A stretch of 64,000 nucleotides of DNA from a bacterium (GTDB lineage: Bacteria; Electryoneota; RPQS01), in assembly GCA_016702305.1 (NCBI GenBank), contig JADJEH010000001.1, positions 310,001-374,000 of the forward strand, in the 5' to 3' direction. A program made the position numbers and the translations under genes. Position 1 is the first letter of the stretch. Every line of letters begins with the position of its first letter. The notes under the pieces were generated by a model. The model was not told the origin of the DNA. It saw only the letters and a program-made list of their open reading frames with translations, and made no database searches. Of the stretch, positions 32,235-41,027 are shown in pieces.

Positions 32235-34175
32235 ATGACGCGTGGACGCTTAGCTCTGCTGGCTGTATTGGCCGCACTTTACCTGTTGATGGGCTGCTCC
32301 GCCAGCCGACAACTCTCCAGCCAATCCGGTCGCACTGAATTCCAAGAGCGAATCAGCCAGCCTGACCAGCTTACGGACCGCGAACAGTGGAGCCTCGCCC
32401 GCAAAGCCTACGCGTACGCCCAGCGCGCCGAGCAACGCGGTCAGACCGAAGACGCCGCCTTCTACTACGAAACATCGCTTGAATTGCTCGGTGATTTGGA
32501 TCTGGCTTCAATTGACGTCGAAATGCACCGCGTCGCCAGTTTCAACCGCCGCGTCCTCGATAGCTACGACCTGTTCGTTTCCAACACGAAATCTCTGCCC
32601 GCATCGTCGGGGCTGACCGCCGTCATTGAAGCCGGCGAGGTCCAGCACGACGGAGAAGACGAAGAGGACGACGCGCCCGACGAGATTGAAGTCGTCGCAC
32701 CCGCGCCGGTCGAGCAGCCGTTTGCCGAGACCGAAGTCGTGTCCGTCAAACCGATGCTGCCGCCCGTTCCGATGGAAATCAACAGCAAGGTCCGCAACCA
32801 GATACACTTCTTCCAGACCAAGGGCAATAAGGTCATGAACCGCTGGATGGAGCGCGCCGCTGTGGTCTTCCCGCGGATGCGCCCAATCCTGCGCGAAGAA
32901 GGTATCCCGCAGGAGATGCTCTATCTTTCGATGATCGAGTCCGGCCTCAATATGCAGGCCTACTCATATGCACACGCCTCCGGCCTCTGGCAGTTCATTC
33001 CCGGCACCGCGCGCAACTACGGCTTGCATGTGGATCGTGCCTATGACGAACGCCGTCATGTTGAAATGGCCACCCGCGCCGCCTGTGCCTACTTGCGCAC
33101 GCTTTACGAAATGTTCGGCGACTGGTATTTGGCCATGGCCGCCTACAATTGCGGCGAAGGCCGAATTGCCAAAGAGATCAAGCGCTGCAAGACCACCGAC
33201 TATTGGGAAATGCACCGCCTGCCGCGCCAGACCAAGGGCTATGTCCCAACCTATCTGGCTGCCCGAACCATCTGCGAAAATCCGACTCGCTACGGCTTCC
33301 CGCCCTTGCCGCCGGAACGTCCTTTCGAATGCGAGCGCATCTTTGTGCCGGGCGGATACAAGATTGACGATATTGCCCGGGCGGCCGGACATGATCCGCA
33401 GGCCGTGCGGGAGCTGAATCCTGAGTTCTTGAAAGGCGTCATCCCCGACCGCGGTCAAGAGATGCTGGTCCGCCTGCCGGGATCCGCGTCCGAGTCGTTC
33501 TCAGAAGAACTCGCCAACCTGCCGAAGACGGTGATCGCGCCGACCAGCGTGCACCGCGTCCGCAAGGGCGATACCCTGAACAAGATCGCCAGCAAGTACG
33601 GCACGAGCGTCAATGCGATTCTCGGCATGCCTGAAAACAAGCGCGTCAAGGCGCGTTCGTTGCGCGTCGGTCAGGAAATAGTTATTCCGGTCACCGAAGT
33701 CCGCTACGCTGAACAGGCGCCGGCGAAGACCGTCAAAGAAACCGCCGCTGAACGGAGTGCTGAGTCCGCCGCCGTCTCCGAGACGGTCACCGACCGCATC
33801 ACCTACACGGTCCACCGCGGCGAATCGCTCGGCAGCATTTCCGGCCGCTTGGGTGTGTCGGTAGATCAGATCTGCCGTGAAAACGGCATCAGCAATCCCA
33901 ACAAGATCCAGCCTGGCCAAAAGCTCACCGTCACCGTCAAGGGTGAGCAGCAGGTCATGCAAGTGGCTCAGGCCGCCAAGAGCAAGTCGAAATCAAAAAT
34001 CGCCTCCACCGGCACTTCCGATGCCGCCAAGAAGTACTACACCGTGCAGCGCGGCGACACCGCCTGGAGCATCGCCCAGCGCCACGGCCTCGATCTTGAC
34101 ACCATGCTCAAGCTCAATCGTCTGTCGCGCCGCGCCAATATCTACCCCGGTCAGCGCTTAGTCGTTAGTAAGTAG
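32235..34175 (+). CDS. Lipoprotein lytic transglycosylase with three LysM domains (MltD-like)
   Basis: 646 residues. A lipoprotein signal ends in LLMGC (lipid-modified C21). An acidic, low-complexity stretch (about 135-170) leads to the SLT domain, with catalytic Glu E235 in LSMIESGLN, followed by SGLWQFIPGTARNYGL and AAYNCGEGRI. Three LysM modules follow at about 439-486, 523-568 and 601-646 (HRVRKGDTLNKIASKYG, VHRGESLGSISGRLG, VQRGDTAWSIAQRHG). It cleaves peptidoglycan glycan strands non-hydrolytically at the inner face of the outer membrane. ATG 32235 is fixed by the lipoprotein signal. It heads a long plus-strand run. Confidence 0.93.
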   Translation: MTRGRLALLAVLAALYLLMGCSASRQLSSQSGRTEFQERISQPDQLTDREQWSLARKAYAYAQRAEQRGQTEDAAFYYETSLELLGDLDLASIDVEMHRVASFNRRVLDSYDLFVSNTKSLPASSGLTAVIEAGEVQHDGEDEEDDAPDEIEVVAPAPVEQPFAETEVVSVKPMLPPVPMEINSKVRNQIHFFQTKGNKVMNRWMERAAVVFPRMRPILREEGIPQEMLYLSMIESGLNMQAYSYAHASGLWQFIPGTARNYGLHVDRAYDERRHVEMATRAACAYLRTLYEMFGDWYLAMAAYNCGEGRIAKEIKRCKTTDYWEMHRLPRQTKGYVPTYLAARTICENPTRYGFPPLPPERPFECERIFVPGGYKIDDIARAAGHDPQAVRELNPEFLKGVIPDRGQEMLVRLPGSASESFSEELANLPKTVIAPTSVHRVRKGDTLNKIASKYGTSVNAILGMPENKRVKARSLRVGQEIVIPVTEVRYAEQAPAKTVKETAAERSAESAAVSETVTDRITYTVHRGESLGSISGRLGVSVDQICRENGISNPNKIQPGQKLTVTVKGEQQVMQVAQAAKSKSKSKIASTGTSDAAKKYYTVQRGDTAWSIAQRHGLDLDTMLKLNRLSRRANIYPGQRLVVSK

Positions 34176-34265
34176 TTTCGAGCAACACCGTCGCGCTCGC
34201 GGCGGCAGGTGTTTGCGTCTGACCCTATAGTTCCCGTATTGTTCACTTCATGATGGAGACTTGCT

Positions 34266-34556
34266 GTGGGTCGCACGGTGACCAAACAGGAGCTTGTTGA
34301 CAAACTCGCCGAAGGCATCGGCCTCACCCGCATCGAAACACAAGCCGTCGTTGACGGCTTTTTGGCCCTTGTTATGGAGGCCGTCTCCACCGGCGATCGC
34401 GTCGAATTGCGCCGCTTTGGAGTATGGAAACCTGTGCATCGCAAAGGCCGTCAAGTGCGCACGCCTGATGGTTTGCACGAAGTCCAAATCCCCGACCGCA
34501 CCGCCGCCGTGTTCGTTCCCGCCGACGAGTTCCGCGACCGCATGCTCAAAGACTGA
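34266..34556 (+). CDS. HU/IHF-family DNA-binding protein
   Basis: 96 residues with the two-helix dimer body (VTKQELVDKLAEGIGLTRIE) and the beta-arm region (LRRFGVWKPVHRKGRQVRTP). The usual arm motif GRNPxTG is changed to GRQVRTPDG, so DNA bending could differ from ordinary HU. A GTG start at 34266 with GGAGA seven nt upstream. An imperfect promoter-like pair TTGCGT-N18-TATTGT lies at 34213-34242. A run of seven T's at 34583-34589 follows the gene, but with only a weak hairpin before it. Confidence 0.9.
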   Translation: MGRTVTKQELVDKLAEGIGLTRIETQAVVDGFLALVMEAVSTGDRVELRRFGVWKPVHRKGRQVRTPDGLHEVQIPDRTAAVFVPADEFRDRMLKD

Positions 34557-34654
34557 GCCGCGTTCGTACTGTCCACGCCGCGTTTTTTTCCTGTTACTGT
34601 TAATACATCATTCACCCCGCCAAGGCCTGCGCCGAGGCAGAAACGGAGACACCC

Positions 34655-34750
34655 TTGCCCTGTGGTAAGAAGCGCAAGCGCCATAAAATGGCCACGCACA
34701 AGCGCAAAAAAAGACTGCGCAAGAATCGCCATAAAAAGAAACTGCGCTAA
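34655..34750 (+). CDS. Tiny basic AURKAIP1/COX24-like (mS38-like) protein
   Basis: 31 residues from TTG 34655 to TAA 34748-34750: MPCGKKRKRHK, then MATHKRKKRLRKNRHKKK, then LR. Eighteen of the 31 are Lys or Arg. The K-K-R-x-R-x-x-x-x-x-H-K-x-R-K-x-R-x-R-x-x-R pattern is that of the AURKAIP1/COX24 family, related to the mitochondrial small-subunit ribosomal protein mS38, and short bacterial forms are found mainly in Bacteroidota and relatives. A ribosomal or ribosome-assembly role is inferred from that relationship. GGAG at 34645-34648 is a good ribosome-binding site. It lies between the HU-like gene and xseA and is easily missed because of its size. Confidence 0.85.
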   Translation: MPCGKKRKRHKMATHKRKKRLRKNRHKKKLR

Positions 34751-34752
34751 GG

Positions 34753-34774
34753 GTCACGCGCGTTCGCGCGTGAC
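34753..34774 (+). other. Hairpin after the COX24-like gene
   Basis: A 9-bp stem (34753-34761 with 34766-34774) and GTTC loop, 3 nt after the stop codon. No T-run follows on the plus strand, so it may be a Rho-type or RNA-processing/stability element rather than an intrinsic terminator. Confidence 0.5.
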
Positions 34775-34791
34775 TCCCACCGCCGGATCAT

Positions 34792-34827
34792 CACGGGTGC
34801 GGGCCTTCTTCGTGAGGCCCCGCCGTG
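34792..34827 (+). other. Hairpin covering the first possible xseA start codon
   Basis: Imperfect stem: CACGG (34792-34796) can pair with CCGTG (34823-34827), and GGGCCT (34801-34806) with AGGCCC (34815-34820). GTG 34825 is within the 3' arm, so either translation is dampened or GTG 34849 is the real start. Confidence 0.35.
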
Positions 34828-36096
34828 TTTGTAGGATTACCCCTCACCGTGAATTCCGACCCCGCAGCCAAGCCTAATGCCGATGCCCAAAGCCTGACGG
34901 TCTCCGCACTCACGCGTGAGATCAAACGGCTCTTGCGCGAACGCTTCGAGCCGCTGTGGGTCGAAGGCGAACTGTCCGGGTACAAGCCGCACTCCAGCGG
35001 CCACCACTACTTTACGCTGAAAGACGCGACCGCACAACTGTCCTGCGCCATGTGGCGCATGTACGGAAAAGGGCTGCGCTTTACGCCGCGAGACGGTCTG
35101 CTCGTGCAGGCCTTCGGACAACTCGAGGTCTACGAACCGCAAGGCAAGTATCAGCTCATCGTCTATGAGCTCAGACTGTCCGGCGAGGGGGAACTCCAGC
35201 GCGCCTTTGAAGAGCTGAAACGACGGCTCGAACAGGAAGGTCTGTTCGACAGCGCCCGTAAACGCCCGCTGCCGGCCTATCCCCACCGGATTGGCCTGGT
35301 GACCTCGCCCACCGGCGCGGCCCTGCGCGACATGCAGACCGTGGCGGCGCGGCGATGGCCGCTCACCGAACTCGTGCTGAAACCTGCGCGCGTACAGGGC
35401 AAAGGCGCTGCCGAAGAAATTGCTCAGGCCATCCGCGAGTTCTCCAATTCCGGCGACGTGGACATAGTTGTCGTCGGTCGCGGCGGCGGATCGCTCGAAG
35501 ACCTCTGGTGCTTCAACGAAGAAGTCGTCGCGCGCGCCATCTTCGAAAGCAAAGTTCCCGTCGTCTCCGCAGTTGGACACGAAATAGACTTCACGATCGC
35601 TGACTTTGTCGCCGATCTGCGCGCGCCAACGCCGTCCGCTGCCATGGAGATTATTCTCCCCGACGGAGCGGACATTCGGCGGCAACTGGTGCAGCTCGAA
35701 CGCCGCCTGTCACGCATGACCGTGGATCGCGTGTCGCTGCTGAAACATCAACTGCACGCCCTGACCGCGCATTGGGCCTTGCGGCAACCGCTGCAATGGG
35801 CGCAGGCCGCCGCACAGCGCGTGGATGATTTGCATGATCGCTTGCACGAAGCGGCCCTCGCCGCACAATCCGCTGCCGCCGACGAGCACGCGCGGTTGCA
35901 CGATCTCCTGACCGCCGTTTCACCACGGCGCGTCCTGCAGCGCGGCTTCGCTATCGTCCGCGACAGCGACGGAGTTGCGCTGCGCTCCGCCGCGCACACC
36001 CGGCCCGGTGAACTGCTCACGATTGAACTCGCCGCAGGCGAACTCAAGGCCCGCGTCCAGAACTCCGCCATCCCCGATCTCTTCGATGACCGCTAA
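34825..36096 (+). CDS. xseA: Exodeoxyribonuclease VII large subunit
   Basis: 423 residues. An N-terminal OB-fold (LTREIKRLLRERFEPLWVEG, YFTLKDATAQLSCAMW) is followed by the catalytic core with IGLVTSPTGAALRDM, VVVGRGGGSLEDLWCFN and VGHEIDFTIADFVADLRAPTPSAA (quoted in part: GHEIDFTIADFVADLRAPTP), then a coiled coil. With XseB it degrades single-stranded DNA to oligonucleotides. GTG 34825 sits in a hairpin; GTG 34849 is a good alternative and removes eight poorly conserved residues. It overlaps xseB by 11 nt. Confidence 0.95.
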   Translation: MFVGLPLTVNSDPAAKPNADAQSLTVSALTREIKRLLRERFEPLWVEGELSGYKPHSSGHHYFTLKDATAQLSCAMWRMYGKGLRFTPRDGLLVQAFGQLEVYEPQGKYQLIVYELRLSGEGELQRAFEELKRRLEQEGLFDSARKRPLPAYPHRIGLVTSPTGAALRDMQTVAARRWPLTELVLKPARVQGKGAAEEIAQAIREFSNSGDVDIVVVGRGGGSLEDLWCFNEEVVARAIFESKVPVVSAVGHEIDFTIADFVADLRAPTPSAAMEIILPDGADIRRQLVQLERRLSRMTVDRVSLLKHQLHALTAHWALRQPLQWAQAAAQRVDDLHDRLHEAALAAQSAAADEHARLHDLLTAVSPRRVLQRGFAIVRDSDGVALRSAAHTRPGELLTIELAAGELKARVQNSAIPDLFDDR

Positions 36097-36340
36097 ACCC
36101 AAAGCCACCAAAGCCGAATTCGTTGATCCCAAGAGCTTCGAAGAGGCTCTCGAACGTTTGCAGGAGCTCGTGGAAAAGCTCGAAGCCGGTGAAATCTCGC
36201 TGGAAGAATCCGTGCAGGCCTTCGAAGAAGGACAAAAGCTCTCCGTCTATTGCCAGCACAAGCTCAAAGCCGCCGAGGCGTCGTTGAAAAAACTGTTGGA
36301 TCAGTCGGCCGCCGCTGATCCCCTTACGGAAGAAGAGTAG
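36086..36340 (+). CDS. xseB: Exodeoxyribonuclease VII small subunit
   Basis: 84 residues, normal size. The helical-hairpin pattern SFEEALERLQELVEKLEAGE, then SLEESVQAFEEGQKL, is diagnostic of XseB. Several copies bind each XseA to form the nuclease. ATG 36086 overlaps the xseA stop by 11 nt and gives the standard N-terminus; the frame itself is open further upstream, into xseA. nadK follows after 12 nt. Confidence 0.95.
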   Translation: MTAKPKATKAEFVDPKSFEEALERLQELVEKLEAGEISLEESVQAFEEGQKLSVYCQHKLKAAEASLKKLLDQSAAADPLTEEE

Positions 36341-36352
36341 GGGAGACGCGCC

Positions 36353-37216
36353 GTGCTGCTCGGGATCATGGGTAACCCCACCAAACCGCGCTTCGCCAAA
36401 GAGGTAGCGGCCTTTGCCGCGCTGTTGCGCGCACGCAGCGTGCCGTTTGTCTACGATGCTGAGAACCTGCCCGTCGTCCCGCTGTCGGCGCAGGAAGTCG
36501 TCGCCCATGATCGCATTGGCGAGCAGGCCGATCTCATACTTAGCTTCGGAGGGGACGGCACACTCTTACGCACTGCCGCAGCCGTGGCACCGCACGGCAA
36601 ACCGATTCTCGGCGTCAATCTTGGCCCCGGCCTTGGCTACCTCACCGACGTAACGCCGTCCGAACTCAAAACAATGCTCGACCGCGTGCTTGCCGCGGAC
36701 TACCGCGTCGAGGAACGCATGATGATTCAGGCCTCCGTCTCTGGAAACGATCGAGTCTTCCATGCCCTCAACGACTTCGTCGTCGGACAACCGGAAGTTT
36801 CCCGCACCAGCGCGTTTGATCTGTTCATTGATTCACTCCCGGCGTCAACCTATCGAGCCGACGGACTCATCATCGCGTCGCCTACTGGCTCGACCGCGTA
36901 TTCGCTGTCCGCAGGCGGACCGATTCTCGAACCGACGCTGCAGGCCCTGATTATCACGCCCATCTGCCCGCACACTCTCAGCATGCGTCCGCTCGCCGTG
37001 TCCAGCAAACGGAGCATCGCGGTCCGTGCGCAAGGGCCGGCAGTTCTGACCGCCGATGGTGAGATGATTTGTTCGCTATCCGCCGAGCAGGAAGTCACCG
37101 TGCGCAAAGCCGACCTCGCCGCATTGCTGGTCAATATGCACCGCCGCGACTTCTATCACGTCCTGCGCGACAAACTCCGCTGGGGAGCGGCACCCGGCGG
37201 CTCGCAAAACCTCTAA
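36353..37216 (+). CDS. nadK: NAD kinase
   Basis: 287 residues. It phosphorylates NAD to NADP using ATP or polyphosphate. The catalytic GGDGT (66-70) in LSFGGDGTLLR, GVNLGPGLGYLTDV and DGLIIASPTGSTAYSLSAGG are the family signature. The NE-type motif reads ALNDFVV, with Asp for the usual Glu. GTG 36353 follows GGGGAGA at a good distance. Confidence 0.95.
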   Translation: MLLGIMGNPTKPRFAKEVAAFAALLRARSVPFVYDAENLPVVPLSAQEVVAHDRIGEQADLILSFGGDGTLLRTAAAVAPHGKPILGVNLGPGLGYLTDVTPSELKTMLDRVLAADYRVEERMMIQASVSGNDRVFHALNDFVVGQPEVSRTSAFDLFIDSLPASTYRADGLIIASPTGSTAYSLSAGGPILEPTLQALIITPICPHTLSMRPLAVSSKRSIAVRAQGPAVLTADGEMICSLSAEQEVTVRKADLAALLVNMHRRDFYHVLRDKLRWGAAPGGSQNL

Positions 37217-37222
37217 GGCCTC

Positions 37223-38146
37223 ATGGGACTTTTCGATAAACTCAAGAAAGCGCTAACCAAGACTCGCGAAGCCATCACCGAAAAGTTGGCCGCCGTCTTT
37301 CGCCCGGGCCGCAAGCTCGATCGGGCGCTCTTGCAGGAGCTCGAAGATATCCTGCTCTCGGCCGATGTCGGCCTCGAAACCACCGAGTATCTCATTGAAC
37401 GCTTGCAAGCGGCAGGACGCGCAGCCGGGCCGGAGGCTGATGCCGACGCGCTACTGCGGCAAGAGATCGTCGCTCTGCTGAAAGAGGCCGAAGGGACGCC
37501 GCCTGTGCCCGGTGATCCGCACGTCATATTGATCGTCGGAGTGAATGGCACCGGCAAAACCACCAGCGTGGGTAAACTTGGGAAATACCTTGCATCACAA
37601 GGTCAATCCGTGATGTTTGTGGCAGCCGATACGTTCCGCGCAGCGGCCATTGATCAATTGAAGATCTGGGGCGAGCGCAGCAACATCCCCGTTGTCGCGG
37701 GAGAACCCAACGGCGACAGCGCCGCCGTAGCGGTGGATGCGTTGCAAGCAGCCCGCAGCCGCGGTATCCAGCGCCTCGTCGTGGACACCGCCGGTCGCCT
37801 GCATAACAAGAGCAATCTTATGCAGGAACTGGAGAAAGTCTCGCGCGTGCTAAATAAGCGACTGCCCGGCGCGCCCCACGAGGTACTCCTCGTTCTGGAT
37901 GCCACGACCGGACAAAATGGCCTGAATCAGGCCAAGGAATTCACCAAGACCGCCGGAGTGACGGGGCTGATCCTCACGAAGATTGACGGCACCGCCAAAG
38001 GCGGTGTCGCCTTAGCCATCGCCCGTACGATGAAACTGCCGATCTGTTACGTGGGCTTTGGTGAGTCCCTCGACGACTTTGAAGCGTTTAGTGCCGAAAA
38101 ATTTGCCGAAAGCCTGCTCGGCGAACGCTCCGAAGCCACTGCATGA
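37223..38146 (+). CDS. ftsY: Signal recognition particle receptor FtsY
   Basis: 307 residues, the short form without the long acidic A domain. Four-helix N domain (about 1-90), then the SRP-type GTPase: G1 GVNGTGKTTS (106-115), DTFRAAAIDQL, DTAGRL, TKIDGTAKGG. It docks SRP-ribosome complexes at the membrane for co-translational insertion. ATG 37223; the stop overlaps ribH by 4 nt. Confidence 0.97.
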   Translation: MGLFDKLKKALTKTREAITEKLAAVFRPGRKLDRALLQELEDILLSADVGLETTEYLIERLQAAGRAAGPEADADALLRQEIVALLKEAEGTPPVPGDPHVILIVGVNGTGKTTSVGKLGKYLASQGQSVMFVAADTFRAAAIDQLKIWGERSNIPVVAGEPNGDSAAVAVDALQAARSRGIQRLVVDTAGRLHNKSNLMQELEKVSRVLNKRLPGAPHEVLLVLDATTGQNGLNQAKEFTKTAGVTGLILTKIDGTAKGGVALAIARTMKLPICYVGFGESLDDFEAFSAEKFAESLLGERSEATA

Positions 38147-38616
38147 CCGCGCCGCTGCACATGCCCCTGCGAGTGGTCATTCTGCGCTCGCAATATCACG
38201 AGACGATCACGGCCAATCTGCTCGATGGCGCAGTCAGTGAATTGCGCGCGCATGGCCTGGACGATTCGCAGTTCGAGATCGTAACCGTCCCGGGTGCGTT
38301 CGAATTGGCCACCGCCGCAGCCCGCGTCGTGAAGCGCTTGAACGTGGACGCCGTTATTGCGTTGGGCTGTGTTGTCCGCGGTGAAACACCACACTTCGAT
38401 TTCATTTGTCAGGCCTGCGCCAACGGCTTGTCGCGCGTCGGCGAATCCTCAGGAAAGCCCGTTACCTTCGGCGTTATCACGGCCAACACCGTTGAACAGG
38501 CGTTTGAACGCGCCGGCGGGCGAGTTGGCAACAAAGGTCAGGAAGCCGCTCGTGCGGCACTTGAACTCGTGTCTGCCTTGAAACTATGGGAGCAGCAGCA
38601 AGTCACAGGCTCTTAA
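38143..38616 (+). CDS. ribH: 6,7-dimethyl-8-ribityllumazine synthase
   Basis: 157 residues. It condenses the ribityl-aminopyrimidine with dihydroxybutanone phosphate in the penultimate step of riboflavin synthesis. VPGAFELATAA, GCVVRGETPHFDFI (with the catalytic His) and VGNKGQEAARAALEL are diagnostic. No other riboflavin gene is in the window. ATG at 38143 overlaps ftsY by 4 nt; ATG at residue 7 is possible. Confidence 0.96.
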   Translation: MTAPLHMPLRVVILRSQYHETITANLLDGAVSELRAHGLDDSQFEIVTVPGAFELATAAARVVKRLNVDAVIALGCVVRGETPHFDFICQACANGLSRVGESSGKPVTFGVITANTVEQAFERAGGRVGNKGQEAARAALELVSALKLWEQQQVTGS

Positions 38617-38648
38617 CCCTTTTCTTCGGTCAATTGTGAGGGCATAAC

Positions 38649-41024
38649 ATGCCGCTGCTCGTCGCGCTTTGTGCGCTGACTATCGCAACTATCGCTTCTG
38701 CCAACCCGTTCCGTTGGACGACCTACACATCCGCGTCCAGCGTCCGCAATCTGCTCGTGACCGACGCCGGACTCTGGCTCGGCACCACTGGTGGCCTCGT
38801 CTCATTTGACCGGGCGACCGGCGAGTTTGATGTCTACACCAACACCCGTGGACTGGCAATGAACGCTACCGTGGGGCTGGGCGAAGATCAACAGGGTTGG
38901 ATCTGGATCGTCGCGCCCGATGGCCGTATCACGCGACTCAATCCGCGGACCGGTCAAACGAAGGTCATCTCGGACCTGCAAAACGAGATCTTTGAAGTCT
39001 CCTCGATCGTGCGGGTCGGGGAGGAAATGTTTTTGGGGGCCAACAACGGAATCTACCGTTTCGCCTACTACGGCGTCGTAGATAACTACCGTGTTCTGGA
39101 GCGCGTCCGCGTGCTCGGGAGTTTCCCGACCAGCATTGCCGTTGCCGATCTCGTTGCCCACGACGGCTTTCTCTATGCCGCCACCATCGCAGGACTCGCC
39201 CGGGCGCCCCTGACCAGTGCGCAGTTCTCCGCGCCCGCCGTCTGGGAAAACTACACGCTCACCGAAGGACTCCCGGCCAATAACGTTGAGGCGCTCGGTC
39301 TCGACGGGCAACGGCTCTGGCTGGCCACCGAGTCTCAAACCGCGTCCTTTGACGGCACTAATTTCAGTACGCCGATTAGCGCACCTGAGGCTGTGCTCGA
39401 ATTTGTCGGTTTTGATGGACAGTTCTACGCCATTAGCGAGAACACGCTCTATCGTTTCGCTGGTAATGCCTGGACCTCCACGGGACTCGGTCAACCGGGC
39501 CTGGCGGCGGTCGCCGTCACCGCCCTCGACGGCGTAAACATCCTCGCCATCGGTGTTGCAGATCGCAGCGAACGGCCCGGCGGACTGCGCTTCTTTGACG
39601 GGGCCGATCTGTCACCGATCATCGCGCCGCGCGGTGTGGGGGGCAACGCGGTCACCGCGCTGACGTTTGACTCCATCGGTGATCTCTGGGTTGCCAGCCA
39701 AGGTGCTCGTACCGGCGTCTCCAAATTCTCGCACGAGCAATGGACTGCCTACACCCGCAGCGATACGCTTGGCGGGCTCTTCTGGAATTCCGGTCCGCGC
39801 TCCGCCGTTGCCGATAACTACGGCGGTGTCTGGTTCGGCAGCGATGGCGGCGGCGTTATTCGCCATCACAATGGCGAGTTCTATCGCTACAATTCCATCG
39901 AGGACGCAGGTTTTGATCAGGATGGCCCGCGGCTCTCCGGGATATCGGGCTCACCATCCTTCTGCGTCACACGGGTCGGCAAGCTCCCCTCCGGGGACAT
40001 TCTCATCTCGAATCGTCTGGCCACCGTTCCACGTACTGTAGCCGTTGTCACCAATGATTGGCTCAGCCAGGGCAACAATCCCACGCCGTGGGCCTACTAC
40101 CGCACGCAGAGCGAGTCCGGAATCGCCCGCCCATACGAAATCAACGAGATCTTCGGTGATCCCTTTGGCCGCATCTTCGTCGGAGCGAGCTTCGACGGAA
40201 ACCACACCTTCGTCTGCGATCCGGCCGGAACGCTGGCCGATACATCTAATGACCAATGGGCCAGCTACGATCCCGTCGAGTTGCAAGACGCCGCCACGAC
40301 GTGCTTCGAGGACATCAACCGCGAGGTGCTGTCCTTCGCCGTGGACAAACAGAAATACCTCTGGGTCGGCACACCCGGCGGCGCGTACTATTCGCAAGGT
40401 GGCTTGACTCACAGCGGTAATCCGCAGGATAGTCTGCCCGATGACATCGCGAACTTGCGCTTCATCTGTCTGTTTGATCTGCCCATCGGTCGCCGCGTTA
40501 ATCACATTCATGTGGACGCGCAGGACAACAAGTGGTTTGCAACCGATGAAGGCGTGGCCGTGCTCGATCCGAGCTTCTCCTGGGTTCACGTGTTCCAAAC
40601 ATCGAGCAGCATTGACTTCGCGTCGGACCTCGCGTCAGAAAATGTAACTTCGATAACATCTAATCCCAGCACCGGCGAAGTTTGGATCGGCACGCTTGAT
40701 GGTCTGTCACGACTCGAAACTCCCTACGTTACGCGCGAACGTACGCTCGACGAAGTCTGGCCCTATCCCAATCCGTTCATCGCTGACGGTACACAGCACA
40801 TGTATCTCGATGCGAACGCGCTGGGGGGCCGTTTTGATGAATTGCGCGTCTTTACACTCACGGGCCGACTGGTCCGCGAATTAGCGTGGAGCACTGCCAT
40901 CAGCACGGGCTGGGACGGCCGCAATGAAGATGGCGAGCTCGTCGCCGGCGGCGTCTATCTGCTGGTCGCCACCACTTCTGATGGCCACTCCGCCACCGGT
41001 AAACTTGCCGTGCTGGGCCGGTAG
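38649..41024 (+). CDS. Exported beta-propeller protein with C-terminal YPNPF/FlgD-like domain (PorZ-like)
   Basis: 791 residues. Signal peptide (LLVALCALTIATIASA). Repeated propeller blades, many with GLWLGTTGGLVSFD, IWIVAPDGRI, GVWFGSDGGG and KWFATDEGVAVLD, match the two-component-regulator-propeller type. The last 85 residues begin with WPYPNPF and end in GGVYLLVATTSDG, the Ig-like fold used as a sorting domain by type IX secretion or as a FlgD-like module. This architecture resembles PorZ of the Bacteroidota type IX system, but that identity is inference, as no other type IX gene is seen here. A GAGG ribosome-binding site precedes the ATG. It lies 3 nt before recN. Confidence 0.82.
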   Translation: MPLLVALCALTIATIASANPFRWTTYTSASSVRNLLVTDAGLWLGTTGGLVSFDRATGEFDVYTNTRGLAMNATVGLGEDQQGWIWIVAPDGRITRLNPRTGQTKVISDLQNEIFEVSSIVRVGEEMFLGANNGIYRFAYYGVVDNYRVLERVRVLGSFPTSIAVADLVAHDGFLYAATIAGLARAPLTSAQFSAPAVWENYTLTEGLPANNVEALGLDGQRLWLATESQTASFDGTNFSTPISAPEAVLEFVGFDGQFYAISENTLYRFAGNAWTSTGLGQPGLAAVAVTALDGVNILAIGVADRSERPGGLRFFDGADLSPIIAPRGVGGNAVTALTFDSIGDLWVASQGARTGVSKFSHEQWTAYTRSDTLGGLFWNSGPRSAVADNYGGVWFGSDGGGVIRHHNGEFYRYNSIEDAGFDQDGPRLSGISGSPSFCVTRVGKLPSGDILISNRLATVPRTVAVVTNDWLSQGNNPTPWAYYRTQSESGIARPYEINEIFGDPFGRIFVGASFDGNHTFVCDPAGTLADTSNDQWASYDPVELQDAATTCFEDINREVLSFAVDKQKYLWVGTPGGAYYSQGGLTHSGNPQDSLPDDIANLRFICLFDLPIGRRVNHIHVDAQDNKWFATDEGVAVLDPSFSWVHVFQTSSSIDFASDLASENVTSITSNPSTGEVWIGTLDGLSRLETPYVTRERTLDEVWPYPNPFIADGTQHMYLDANALGGRFDELRVFTLTGRLVRELAWSTAISTGWDGRNEDGELVAGGVYLLVATTSDGHSATGKLAVLGR

Positions 41025-41027
41025 CCA

